A stretch of 64,000 bases of DNA from Phlegmacium glaucopus. Lineage: Eukaryota; Basidiomycota; Agaricomycetes; Agaricales; Cortinariaceae. A program made the position numbers and the translations under genes. Shown here piece after piece: positions 23,248-34,069 of this stretch. Position 1 is the first letter of the stretch, and each line of letters starts with the position of its first letter. Below the pieces are notes generated by a model. The model worked only from the letters and a program-made list of their open reading frames with translations. It had not been told where the DNA came from and ran no database searches. Location: positions 1,034,740 to 1,098,739 of the forward strand of contig MU130382.1 in NCBI GenBank assembly GCA_015039465.1, given 5' to 3'.

Positions 23248-24419
23248 ATGGACGTTTCTAATATTCTGGCATCGCATGCAGAAAAATAGTAAGCTAGTGT
23301 ACAAGTATTCAGAGAGTTACTCATTTTTTTCTGCACAGTCAATCTGTCACGGTTGAGAAAGAGACACCTCTAGAACTCGATGCGGGCCTCTTAACAGTAA
23401 CAGACCTGAACCCAATCGACGAGGAAAGTTACAAGTAAGAAATGTCTTTATCGTTTGATATACTCATACTTAACATACAAAAGTGAAAACCTCGAGGGGC
23501 ACCTTCAATCTTTAGCCCGCGATGGTGTGCAAGCACTTTTCGCCGCCCTTTTTTCACTTCCAACTAGACCCTCTCCTGATGGGCCACTAGCTGTCCTACC
23601 AGCTCCAACTTACCAACTACCACGTGCAAAACCTCTACCAAAACCGAAACCGCCCACTAAGTGGGAACAGTTTGCTGCCGCGAAGGGCATTCAAAAGACT
23701 GTCAGAGAGAAGCGGGTATGGGATGAAGAGAAGCAAGACTGGGTTAATCGGTGGGGAAGAGATGGGAAAAATAAAGAGGTCGAGCAAGCTTGGATTACAG
23801 AGGTGCCTGCTAATGCTGGTCAGTTGTTCTATTTTCTCTGTCCTGACCGCTATTGATCTGTTGAATATGAAAAATCAGACGTTAATCATGACCCACGAAA
23901 AGTCTCTCGAGATGCTAGGAAAGAGAGAATGTCTAAAAACGAAAAGAAGCGTCAACAAAATCTTGCTCGTGCAGCTGGCAATCCACGTCAAGAACGAAAA
24001 ATGGAGATTGAGAAGACTCTGGCGACTACAAAAATAAGCACTGCTAGTCTGGGCAAATTCGACAAAAGGTTGGATGGTGAAAAGAAAATCCGTGGTGTCA
24101 AACGGAAGGTACGCCCGAATGAATATATATATGTATTAATATTTTTATTCATAATTTGTTGCAGTTCGATCCTACAGAGGCATCTGTGGAACAAGAGAAA
24201 AATGCATCTCTCAGTTTGCTTGCGAAAATGGACAGTGATCATAAGAAGATGAGGAAGGAGCCTCAAGCTGAAGAAACTCAGCTAAATGTGCGGAAAGCCG
24301 TTAGATTTGCCAGCAAAGGGAAAGGTGGGCTAGCTTTGGGCCGGGAGGTCGCGAGCAGAACGAGCAGAGGAGGAAGAGGCGGCCGAGGAGGTAAGGGCGC
24401 TCGTGGCCGTGGTAGATGA
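23248..24419 (+). CDS. RRS1: Ribosome biogenesis regulatory protein Rrs1
   Basis: Nucleolar 60S assembly factor; with Rpf2 it brings the 5S RNP to the pre-ribosome. Exon 1 begins ATG 23248 (MDVSNILASHAEK) and joins in phase 2 to SVTVEKETPLELDAGLL and DLNPIDEESY. A later exon has SENLEGHLQSLARDGVQAL, LPRAKPLPKPKPPTKWEQFA and EKRVWDEEKQDWVNRWG, the hallmark of the family. Another exon has RVKKNEKK-like basic sequence followed by GKFDKRLDGEKKIRGVKRK. The C-terminus is a Gly/Arg-rich tail (SRGGRGGRGGKGARGRGR). Introns are short (GT-AG). The 3' end converges on TFIIB. Confidence 0.92.
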
Positions 24420-24646
24420 TAGATATATTGAGTCTTTGCTCTCTATACATCATACATCAGTCTATGCAAAGCTTTCATTGATCTACACAAGATTTACAGG
24501 GTAGTGTAATGAGCGGCCATAAACTACCTGCACCTATGAATGTCATATGGATGTAATTTAAGAAAGGAATCCCACATGTGGAACCCGGCATGTAAAATAC
24601 GAAAAATGAAAGTGGTCATGATGATCAAGAGGAATGCAAAACAAGT

Positions 24647-25749
24647 TTACTTGTTCGAATCGAATGGGAGGCGATCGAGGCTGACTTTGCCTTCGTCAAT
24701 CCACTCTTGTTTAATGAGTTTCTCCTTGGCGGCATAATAGAGACGATAGACCAGCTTTATAGTCCCCTCGCTAACTCCTGCTACCGCACTGATGTCCCTC
24801 ACTGACTTCACTTTGCCCAAGAGGTGGCAGGTGAAGTATATCGCGCCTCCAGCGATAGAAACGGGACTTCGTCCATCGGCGACGCCATGTTTTCGAGCGG
24901 CAATGATGATGTCTGAGCAAATTGCCTGGACATTCGGGGGCAAGTCAAGGTGATTGCAGTACCGCACGAGGAGATTTTCAGGACCGGTCGACGGTGAGCT
25001 GGCGGTATGATGGGCAGATGCACCTGGGGCCAGGTTGAAAGCCTGTTCGAGTGCCTTATAACATTGTCCGAGGACTTTTTTGGAGACATGTGTGAGGTTG
25101 CAAATCTCACGAAATGTTCGAGGGACATGAGCTTGTCTGCATGCAATGAATATACAGGCAGCAATGACTGCGTCTAATGGCTTGCCGCGGAGAAGTTTCT
25201 CTTCATCTGAGCGTTTGTACAACTGCTTTGCGATGTCGCTGATGGTTTTGGGGAGGGAAAACTGGTCGCACCAGCTGGAAATATCTCGAAAAGCGCTCAG
25301 AAGATTCCGTTCCCCGCGTGAATTTTGCGACCGCGATGCTGCACGTTGAAGCTCTCGGGCAATTCCTGAACCACCATCACGGAAACTGATCACTGTATCT
25401 AGTTGTTCAATCCCCTCCATTAAGGGATCTGATGCAGCACCAACACGCGAAGGATCATCTCCTTCGTCATTCGCGAATGTCTGACGACAATAACTCAATC
25501 AAAGAAGGCATTTACGAAAGAAAATTAACTCACACGCCATTCACTCCTTGTGTCGACAATACGATCACCAAGAATAAGCCCACAGTTACCACATACGAGG
25601 TCCCCGCTACCGAACTCCTCGACAATATTTGGATTCGGATCTCTGCATTCTGGACAGATGAGGCGGACTGCTAAGTCAGGTCCAAATGTAGGGTGGTGGG
25701 GCCCCTTGGTCTGAGGCGCAGCAAGAGGGAAAGGCTGGGCGTATGCCAT
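24647..25749 (-). CDS. SUA7: Transcription initiation factor TFIIB
   Basis: General RNA polymerase II factor bridging TBP-DNA and the polymerase. The start at 25749 gives [13 protein letters not shown]. The N-terminal zinc ribbon is visible (LICPECRD...[13 protein letters not shown]). The B-reader/linker ([19 protein letters not shown]) is formed across a short intron near 25545-25480. Two cyclin-like repeats follow: one with [20 protein letters not shown] and [20 protein letters not shown], the other with [20 protein letters not shown] and [18 protein letters not shown]. About 345 residues, normal for the family. It ends DRLPFDSNK. Confidence 0.95.
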
Positions 25750-26163
25750 GTCGAGGAGTGGTAGCGGGAAAAGAATAAGGGTTAGTCGCCGTACAAGCAA
25801 GGTCTATTTCAGTCAAGTCTAAAGAACGACTGTGCAGTGGGATTGTTTATTAGCATAACCATGTACTATGACCTACCAGTCTACGGTTGCCAATCTTAAG
25901 CTTCTAGCCAAGTAATACAGGCAATTTCTTGTTGAATGACACCAAGGACGTCAATAAGACAATGGTGGGACGGGGACAAGAGTTATACGACCATCCTTGG
26001 TGACTAAACATATGCCAAATAGACGCGTCACATGATAATAGAGAACAACAACGCGTCAATATCACAAAAATTTATTTCATTTTATCAAGTATTTGGAGCA
26101 GTAATTTGGAAATGGAGCATTGATGTGGAAAAAATACATTTATTTACTTGTAGAATATGAACA
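25750..26163. other. Intergenic: TFIIB 5' flank and epoxide hydrolase 3' flank
   Basis: 414 bp with no coding signal that I can support. It must contain the TFIIB promoter. The part near 26000-26150 is AT-rich. Confidence 0.5.
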
Positions 26164-27538
26164 CTAAAGCTTTTCAAGGCGCTTGGATCCGGTAGATGTC
26201 AATCCTTCCAACCACTTCACGATGTTCTCAGTAATTTCATCTTTCGCTTCTACCATTAACCAATGGCCTCGTCCTTCAAGTGCGATATCTTGATACCTTG
26301 ATATAAATTTCTTTGATTTGTCGATGACAAAGGGAGTCGCAGTGGCATCTTTAGTACCCCAGATGAAAAGAAAGGGTAAATCTGAACGAAGATCGGCGGG
26401 GAGACCTTGCGCTAGTGCAACGTTTATTAATTGATCATGGCAACCAGAATATGACACTACTTACCAAATTCTTCGTCATGTCTGAATTTGGATGTACGAT
26501 AATAGTTCAGAGGTCCAGACATGCCCTTGCTTAACTCTGAATAATAGTAGTTAAACTCCTGTAGATTACCAATAAGAAATGGAGTCATGAAAACTACATC
26601 ATGATAACCCACCTGCTCAGTCAAGATGTTTGAATTGCTGGCATCTGGCCCATGGGACAAGGCTTTCTCCATTGAACCAAAGGTCGTTATCACCGTCTTC
26701 GAGCCAGGCAATCTAAAGGTCAACGAAAGAAACTTCTTGAGCTGCAATCACCAAATGTCAATAATCAAGTGCCGGTGTTTGTGTAGGAAGCAAGGGATGC
26801 CCACGTGAGCCAGGATGTCCAAGTTAGATTTCGAGCTTGCGAAGTATAGTTGGTAGCCCAGGTTCGGAGCACGTTTCACTACTTCTTCAAGAGGAAGAAA
26901 CTCGAGAGAAGGAGGTGTGTATGGAACGCTCATCCTAAGCAATTGACAATGAGAAGGGTAACTTTGAGGCCGTTGAACTCACATTACAAGAGCCAAAATA
27001 CGATTTGGATACCAAAGAGCGAACCTACCCACCGTAAAGGATCCCCAGTCATGACCAATGAATACCTGGGCACATATATTAACATTTGGGATTATTGAAC
27101 GAGTTGTCTCACGCATACTGCGCATTTGATTTCCAAGAGATCCAGCAGTGCAGCAAGGTCTGCACAAAGTTTCTTGGTTGAATATTCTGAGGCTTCAACG
27201 GGCTTCTGAGTTCCGCCATAGCCCAGCATATCAGGTACTACAACACGATACCCTCGACGAACCCATGGGCCAATCTGGTAGCGCCATCCATACCTATACG
27301 GTTTAAGGAAAATTTCCGAAGAGAGAAAGGGAGTCACCATAGATCAGGAAAGCCGTGTACACATAGCAGAGTAGCGTTCCGTTTTGGATGGTAGTTATCT
27401 GGGAGCTGGTCAATCTAAGACGAAGAAAGTATTTAGAAAACTCGAGGGTGGTAAGATGCGACGCACAAAATGGTAAACACGGCCAGTTGCTAATTTCTCC
27501 GTCCTATGGTTGAAGCTTTCTGGGAGTAGGGGATCCAT
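26164..27538 (-). CDS. Epoxide hydrolase-type alpha/beta hydrolase
   Basis: Soluble epoxide hydrolase-like alpha/beta hydrolase, probably hydrating epoxides or acting on related xenobiotics (inference from family). The start at 27538 (MDPLLPESFNHRTEKLATG) is the first in-frame ATG. Splicing gives LLCVHGFPDLW (HGxP oxyanion motif) joined to YGWRYQIGPWVRRGYRVVVP. Next is the nucleophile elbow VFIGHDWGSFTVG (catalytic Asp), then a lid region with YYSELSKGMSGPLNYYR, whose Tyr residues are candidates for epoxide activation. The end has LFIWGTKDATATP (acid) and EGRGHWLMVEAKDE (catalytic His). About seven short exons. It ends STGSKRLEKL. No signal peptide was seen, so likely cytosolic. Confidence 0.85.
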
Positions 27539-27897
27539 GGGGAAGGTAACCCGAGGAATGGAGAGGTCATATGTCTTGGCCGCCTGATGATTGATAGGTT
27601 TGAAGAGGAGCCTGAAACAATCGGCAAGTAGCGACACGCGTTTGTTTCTGACGAGCTCGGTGCCGGTCACGTTAGACTGCGACGACCACCATCTCAGCTC
27701 ACACAATAGCCTCAATTCATCAAAGAAATCCTTTTTCGTCTATAAATCACTGCTCTTATCCTTTTTTTAAACTCATCATCGCGACCTTTTCTCTTTCAAC
27801 TTCTTTTATATAAAGCCCCTCCTCAAGTAAGGTCCGTCCATCGCTTTCCATTCTTCTTCCAATACCCTAATATCAGTTTCCTACATCAGTCCTCGAT
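27539..27897. promoter_or_regulatory. Divergent promoter region, epoxide hydrolase / Barentsz-like gene
   Basis: 359 bp between divergent start codons. A TATATAAAG element lies near 27807-27815, about 85 bp before the ATG at 27898, followed by pyrimidine-rich sequence typical of fungal promoters. Confidence 0.45.
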
Positions 27898-30348
27898 ATG
27901 CCTGCACCCGTACTTTCACAATCGTCTGCACGCACAGTCAATAAACCCGCCACGCAGAAGCCACGCTCCATAGTAGTGGTAAAGAAAAAAAGAGTGGTAA
28001 GGCGTAGAGGAAGGGCTAAAGGTGACCTTGATAGCGACGACGAGGTTGAACGTGAAGCTGCAACAGATTCGGACTCTGACGACGATGATTTATCATTTGT
28101 GGACTCAGCAACCGACGATTCCGACACTGAGCCTGCCTCTGAAGATCTAATTCCTAATGATCGTGCCCACCTGCCAACTCCTAGGAATAGCAAGAGTCCA
28201 GAGACAACCGTTCAGGTAGATGGTACTCCCTTGAAGGACGGAGTGGCATCTTTCTTTTCTCCAAGTGGGAATTGGTCGGATATGGTTGCAGAGGAGAATG
28301 CTAATGGGTCAGCGGATTTGCCGGTCATTGAGTTCACAGACTTTAAGGGTAGAGTTGCTGCTGTGAACCGTCCATCTCGTAAACACAAGAAAGCTGCCAA
28401 ATCGGCTCGCTCATCAGACGCTCCTGCTCAGGTACCTCCCTCGCAATCGGCAAATGACGACATGATGTCGAATTCTGAACATGCTGAGTCTGCGCCTGAT
28501 CCACAACGATCTTATTCGCCGTCCTCTCGGAATCCAGGGCACGCAGCTCGTCAGGCTTATCAGCATCGACTGGAAACGGACCCATCTTATGTTCCCACAA
28601 TAGGAAACTTTTGGGGGCATGACGATCGCCTGATTGATGCAGATTTGCGCAGCCTTAGTGGATGGTGGCGGGGTCGTGGGCGGGGTCGAGGGCGGGGTCG
28701 GGGTTTTGTAATGCGGGGTCGTGGTGGATTCCAAGGTGCTCCGCTAAACACAGGTCCCGAAAGTGAAGATCTTATGATACCACCGGATGGCATGCTCCCT
28801 CCTATCGATCGTCCCTGGACTCATGATGGCTTTGAGGATATGAAACGCAGAGAAGAACAGCGTCGTGCTGCTATCAAGCAAGAAAAAGCCTCTAACCGTG
28901 CAGCCAGCAGCACTGGTAGAGGTGGCTTCGCTTCTGGCCGTAACATAAACCCTTCTATACGCGGAGGTGCCTCTTCTCCCGCAATGGCACGCACTGTCTC
29001 TCCTTCCGTACCTGCAACCCGTGTTCGCTTCCTGATGAAACCGGAGCTTATGTGGACGAAACAACATGAAGCTTTCCTTTACTTCGACTCCTCTCTAAAG
29101 CCTCGCCCTGGACAAGGCCCCGGATTTCGAGTCAAGGTACCTGGGCATCAACCCGCTGTAGTAAGGACACCTCTCTCTCGTACTCGTCCCAATGTCTCTG
29201 CCTTTGATCCCCAGGAGGGCTCAGAGGGGGGTGATAAATCTTTCGTCATTTGTCTTCCCAAGCAAGCTGGCAAAGAGAAAGACAAAGGCGATACAACCAC
29301 GGAAACTTCAATTGAGGAGGTCTTCACTGTAAAACCGTTATTGCATACCTCGAGACCAGACATCCTCTCTGACTTGATAAATCCGCCCATAACGCGTGTC
29401 GAGACACCCAAACCTCCAGTTTCTCAGCCTTCCACACCTCCTCAACCTCAACCTCAACCTCAACCTACAGTCATATCACAACTGGGACAACTGACCATGC
29501 CACCCCAGATATCTGACCCAGAAAGGCAAGCGAAAACCGAAGAAGCAGTGTTGCGCAAGCCTTCTGTTGAAGTTGATGAAGTTCCTGAGAACTCAATAAC
29601 CGAACGATTAACCCTTCCTGCTATACAGACATCTTTCACCCCTCCGCCTCAACCCCCGATGTCCCAGCCCTCTCCAGCTTTCAGTTCACCTTATGGTTAT
29701 GCTCCAGCATTGCCTTTGGGTATTGCCATGAATCAACACGGTATGCCTTATGAAGTTGCTACCGGACGACCCGTCTATCTCCAACCCGCACCATTGTATA
29801 ATCCCCAACCTCTAATGCATTCTCACATGGCACCTCCCGGTATCCCTTTTGTCCCTGGCCATATTCACCACCATTCTTCAGCGACGTCGCCCGATTTCCT
29901 ACTACACCCTTCCTCTCATACCCCACCTGTGAACGGTTTCATTGATCCGTTGACCGGAACCCCCATTTTCTCCTTCCCTCGCCAAACATCACGGATTGAG
30001 ATCCGTGCCCCAACAGAAGAACCTGGAAAACCCGCCAAATCCGCGTCACGCCTATCTTCTGGCTTACGAACTACTGCACCTTCTTTCCAACCTTCACGAT
30101 CATCTGATCATCTGGAGAATGGGTATTATCATGGCTCTCATTCTGACACTAGTGCTTCTTTGTATGAAAATGCAAACGGACATGCATCGGTTGAAGATGT
30201 TGGTATGATGGCTTATCCACCTTATCAGCAACCATATTATCATATGGAGCCTTATGGTTATTCCCAGTACATGGACATGTCACAGGCTGGACAGTATGAC
30301 ATGTACAATATGGACCCCCAAGCACCTCAGGGCGCTGTTTATTACTAG
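27898..30348 (+). CDS. Barentsz/CASC3 (Btz-domain) exon-junction-complex-like protein
   Basis: Single-exon gene of 816 codons. The N-terminus has a basic patch (VVVKKKRVVRRRGRAKGD) and a long acidic Ser/Asp region. Around residues 220-255, DPSYVPTIGNFWGHDDRL matches the eIF4A-III-binding Btz motif (xYVPxxGxFxxHDxR). It is directly followed by a Trp-Trp and a run of RG/GR dipeptides (RGRGRGRGRG), as expected of an RNA-associated protein. The C-terminal half is Pro/Gln/Ser/Tyr-rich and low in complexity, with a CAACCT-type hexamer repeat near 29437-29466 encoding Pro-Gln. The inferred role is mRNA quality control or localisation with the exon junction complex. It forms a logical partner to THOC3 downstream, though not an operon. 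Confidence 0.75.
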   Translation: MPAPVLSQSSARTVNKPATQKPRSIVVVKKKRVVRRRGRAKGDLDSDDEVEREAATDSDSDDDDLSFVDSATDDSDTEPASEDLIPNDRAHLPTPRNSKSPETTVQVDGTPLKDGVASFFSPSGNWSDMVAEENANGSADLPVIEFTDFKGRVAAVNRPSRKHKKAAKSARSSDAPAQVPPSQSANDDMMSNSEHAESAPDPQRSYSPSSRNPGHAARQAYQHRLETDPSYVPTIGNFWGHDDRLIDADLRSLSGWWRGRGRGRGRGRGFVMRGRGGFQGAPLNTGPESEDLMIPPDGMLPPIDRPWTHDGFEDMKRREEQRRAAIKQEKASNRAASSTGRGGFASGRNINPSIRGGASSPAMARTVSPSVPATRVRFLMKPELMWTKQHEAFLYFDSSLKPRPGQGPGFRVKVPGHQPAVVRTPLSRTRPNVSAFDPQEGSEGGDKSFVICLPKQAGKEKDKGDTTTETSIEEVFTVKPLLHTSRPDILSDLINPPITRVETPKPPVSQPSTPPQPQPQPQPTVISQLGQLTMPPQISDPERQAKTEEAVLRKPSVEVDEVPENSITERLTLPAIQTSFTPPPQPPMSQPSPAFSSPYGYAPALPLGIAMNQHGMPYEVATGRPVYLQPAPLYNPQPLMHSHMAPPGIPFVPGHIHHHSSATSPDFLLHPSSHTPPVNGFIDPLTGTPIFSFPRQTSRIEIRAPTEEPGKPAKSASRLSSGLRTTAPSFQPSRSSDHLENGYYHGSHSDTSASLYENANGHASVEDVGMMAYPPYQQPYYHMEPYGYSQYMDMSQAGQYDMYNMDPQAPQGAVYY

Positions 30349-30805
30349 TCATTTTTCTTGTTTTCTTCATTGACGTCTTTTCATGCCATTGTTTTACTTA
30401 CATTTTTTATACTCCCAACTACTCACAATTACCCGTCTCACCTCTTTTTTTTTTGGCTGCTGTGTGTTAATTTTGTTGTCAACATCGATATCTCGCTCTT
30501 ATTCGCATATTTTTGAGTCCGGCTCACTGCACTACAGAACTCGTTTTTGGTCCCTTTGTCAGTTGGTTATGCCTGTGCTCCCCTTCTATACACGCAATAC
30601 TTTATTTGCTTAGTAGCTATTACGAACTCTTGTTCAATATCGTTTGCTGCCAGGGTCCGTTCCGTTTATGGGCTTGGATTGGATGATCGATTTGAATCGT
30701 ACATGTACTCGCGTAATCCTCATGTTGATATTTCTGAGCTTGGTTACTATAATCAAAGTCGTCTTGTTCTTTGATATGATACAATAGTCCATCATTGAGC
30801 CTTTC
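30349..30805. other. Intergenic / UTR region
   Basis: 457 bp, T-rich just after the stop (3' UTR-like), with no supported coding sequence. Confidence 0.5.
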
Positions 30806-31970
30806 ATGTCTCACCGAAAGTATGTCTATACATATCAGTTGATCCCCCGCACAATCTCGAGCTAACTCCCGGAATTCCAACAGTCACCTCTCGAGACGAG
30901 ACTTGTATGCTTATGGATTCAAAGGTGAAACTTGGGGAGATGATAGACGGGCACTGGAAGCTGCGCTTTGGGAGATGGACCAACTGGAAAGACAAACGGA
31001 GTACGAATATCACAGACCTACTCCAAGTCATCCTTGGACTTCTGGGAGGTCGTCTGCTTGGCGTCCATCCCACCATCTAGGTGGTCCACCCAATGCACGC
31101 TATCACGATGTCCAGATAAACCGAAGCAACTCGGATTTGTATTCAATTTCTGAGTCGGGGATGACTTCTTTGTCCAGTCAAAGTTATGCGCGATATAATG
31201 ACGATTCGACTTACTTTGATGGATATCAAAGAGATTACGCCCATCGTACTTACCCTTCCTCGCACGCTGTTCCCCCTGTCTCCCCTGAATACTCTGGCAG
31301 TCAGACTTCGCAGGATTATCAATCCCCACAGTACGCGTCGCCTTTAAGGTCCTCCAACTCGAACCGTTTCCGTGGCTCCGTTGGCATTTCACATTCGTCC
31401 AATCATCAAAACCATGGTTTTGCGCCAGCTATGGCACATTCTAGGACATCTTCATATGATCCAAGCCATCATCCCCAATATTCTTATTCTTCCCAGCATC
31501 CTCCTGCCCAGCGAGTCAGTACACCAGGGCAGCTCCAAATGGTCACTCAAAGGAGTGGTCGGAACGAATCTCCTAGCCCCGAGCACATTGTTGATCCACG
31601 ACATGCATCGGGTACTCCAGCCCCCCTGAATATGATGTCGCCTCTGAGCTGGTCAATGATTGCAACAGAAGGCACGGCAAGATCCGTGTCCCCCTCAGTA
31701 GTATCCTCCCGAGGAATGTACAATCAGAATCTTAGAGACATGGGATACGTTGATACCGCATCCCGGACCAGTGGTTATGTCGAATCATTCGACGTTCGCT
31801 CCTCTGGCGAGTTCTACGACAGCAGTGATGAAGAATACATAAGCGATGGTGTTGCGAGCGATGATTATTACTCCGGCGATTCTAACCCAGAAGAATCTTG
31901 GGAGGATTTTACAGAAGGTTCTTACGACGACGACGAAGACAGAAACTCGGACTGTGGAAGTGATTATTAG
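30806..31970 (+). CDS. Ser/Tyr-rich hypothetical protein
   Basis: A 14-nt first exon (30806-30819, ATGTCTCACCGAAA) joins across a GTATGT...CAG intron to 30884-31970. This gives MSHRNHLSRRDLYAYGFKGE and about 366 residues. This start is preferred because the long frame has no in-frame ATG until residue ~24 of the second exon. The N-terminal GETWGDDRRALEAALWEMDQ looks like one amphipathic helix. The rest is Ser/Tyr/His/Pro-rich and predicted disordered, ending in an Asp/Glu/Ser-rich acidic tail (SDEEYISDGVASDDYYSGDS). No known domain. Confidence 0.7.
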
Positions 31971-32041
31971 CTGGGCCGCCTGGGCGTATTTGTTCTGTAT
32001 TTGTAGCCTGTAGTCCTTACGTAAACCCTTGCTCTCTTTTC

Positions 32042-33519
32042 ATGTCGAATACACCGGCTGTGACCCCAGCAAAGGATGCAGAAGAAGAGATACCCCCTCC
32101 ACAACGTCCGCCTTCCCCACCCATCTATACCACTTTCGCAACCAGAGGCGTCCATGTACGAACTTTTCCGACAGCCCTTCGGATTATAACTCATATCGGC
32201 TCGTCACCAAACTCCATAATATTATATATATCTAGCCACCCACTTTTTCGGCTTTCAAGCCACGCGACTACCGAATATCCAGTGCTCAGTCTATGACCCA
32301 TGTTGCATGGAATTGCGATGGAAAGAAACTTGCAGCTGTCGGAATCGACAAGTCGACGAGAATTTGGTCTCCAGAGAAAAGTGTAAGCCTACCTTATTTC
32401 TCAGCATGATGAGTATTCACCTTTCAAAAAACGCGTCGGCAGATGGAGTCAAGAGCTGCGACCCTTTTTTCTGGAGGACATTCGGATGATGTAGACTATG
32501 TCTCATGGAATCCTACGCATCCTGAGCTCTTCTGTACATCAGGTCAGAAGGACAGACGGATCGTCTTTTGGGACGCACGACGTATGTTGAAGATTTCATC
32601 CCTTCTTACCAATCTCTAATCATCGTATCTACTCAGAAAGTCGATACATCCAACAATGTCAACTCAAGGTTTCACCTGTACAAACAAGTTACTCCCCAGA
32701 CGGGCGTTCTCTGTTATATGCCTCTGCCGGTCATCAACTTTTTTTCATGACACTTGGCAAGACAGGGGATGATACAAAAGAAGAATGGCATCCATCGGAG
32801 CGAGATGCGGTTTGTATTTCATCACCCTACTTGACTCAAAGCATAAAAATAAGAATAATTCCAGATAGGATCAACGGCAATTTTCAATCATCTTGGAGAT
32901 GGAGTTGTCATAACACATCACTCTGAACACACACTTCGAGTTATGGATTATCCGTCGCTCACAATACGCGAGAGCCCAGCCGCACATGTAGGAGGATGTG
33001 TTGCCCTTGCCCTTGATCCTCGAGGCAGGTAAGCATATACAATCTTCCTTCATTTGATTTTATTCCAATTTGTTTCTAGGTACCTTGCTTCAGGTGGTTA
33101 TGACTCCATTGTCAATATGTTTGACCTCAATGATTGGATTTGCGCCCGTACCATTACTGTCTGCGAGTGAGTAGATTTCTTTTCTATCGACCGTTGCTTA
33201 TCTTACCTTTCGTCCTGCAGACATAGTATTAATTCTCTGAGTTTTTCTCATGATGGCGAATATCTTGCAATTGCGAACGCAGGATCTTATATTGATATCG
33301 TAGGTGATTCTGAGTTAGTATGAAGGCTGATATCTAATGTCCATTCAGTGCGCAACTGAAACAGGCGCGCCTCTTCATCGGGTACCTGCCTTGGCACCAT
33401 CACCAACTGTAACCTGGCATCCTTCGAAATATGTTGTAGCATATTGCGGCCAGACAAAAATCAAGGAAGGAGGGCCCCCACCTGTTGCAGTTGTTAGCAT
33501 GTTCGGTTTACTAGAATGA
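32042..33519 (+). CDS. THOC3: THO complex subunit 3 (TEX1/THOC3), WD40 protein
   Basis: WD40-repeat subunit of the THO/TREX mRNA export complex. Exon 1 (32042-32155) encodes a Pro-rich N-terminus and joins to PPTFSAFKPRDYRISSAQSM. WD40 blades follow: VAWNCDGKKLAAVGIDKSTR-IW; VDYVSWNPTHPELFCTSGQK, then RIVFWDAR; SPDGRSLLYASAG; VALALDPRGRYLASGGYDSI-VNMFDL; SLSFSHDGEYLAIANAGSYI; and SPTVTWHPSKYVVAYCGQ. It ends VVSMFGLLE. About eight exons separated by short introns. About 330 residues, the usual length. Confidence 0.88.
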
Positions 33520-34069
33520 TTTCGACCTTATTCTATGTCTAATGAACCATCTTGTTCAAAATTCTCTCCTTCCTAAGTAAGACCAATCAACTTCAAGTCT
33601 CAACATAGACACTGAGTAAGAGATGAAAACCAACAAGTGTTATAAGGCAAGGAAAGGCGCACTACAAGACTCAGTATGGTTGTTTTATGATACTTATAAA
33701 TTATAAGTGCGTATGGATGGATAGCAAGGCAGCATATGGGCATAGGTTGATACGGAAAGGGATATCGACAGTAACCAGTTACTGAAAGCGAGGCAGGTGT
33801 AGACAACTCGGAAAACATATAAAACAGGACATATAGCAAGTGGGATTTATTGAGAAGGAACAAAGCATATGAGAAACGATGAGCAATATGCAATAAAGGA
33901 TAACTTGAGCAATGCAAAAGACAGCGAGGTAAGGCGATTGAGGAAAGAGATGAAAGCAGGTGATAGAAAGCGGGAAAGCATCAAACAATGAAGAAAAAAA
34001 AGCTCAACAAATGGTAATAAACAGATGAAATTTTCGAGAGGTGGCAGCCCATCATGGGTATAATGTGAG
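33520..34069. other. Convergent intergenic region
   Basis: 550 bp between the THOC3 stop and the stop of the minus-strand membrane protein gene. Several short frames exist, but none has coding character. It probably holds both 3' UTRs. Confidence 0.5.

Noticed and set aside
30383..30774. Short plus-strand frames after the Barentsz-like gene
   Set aside because: They are T-rich, hydrophobic, overlap each other in different frames and look like 3' UTR or intergenic chance frames.
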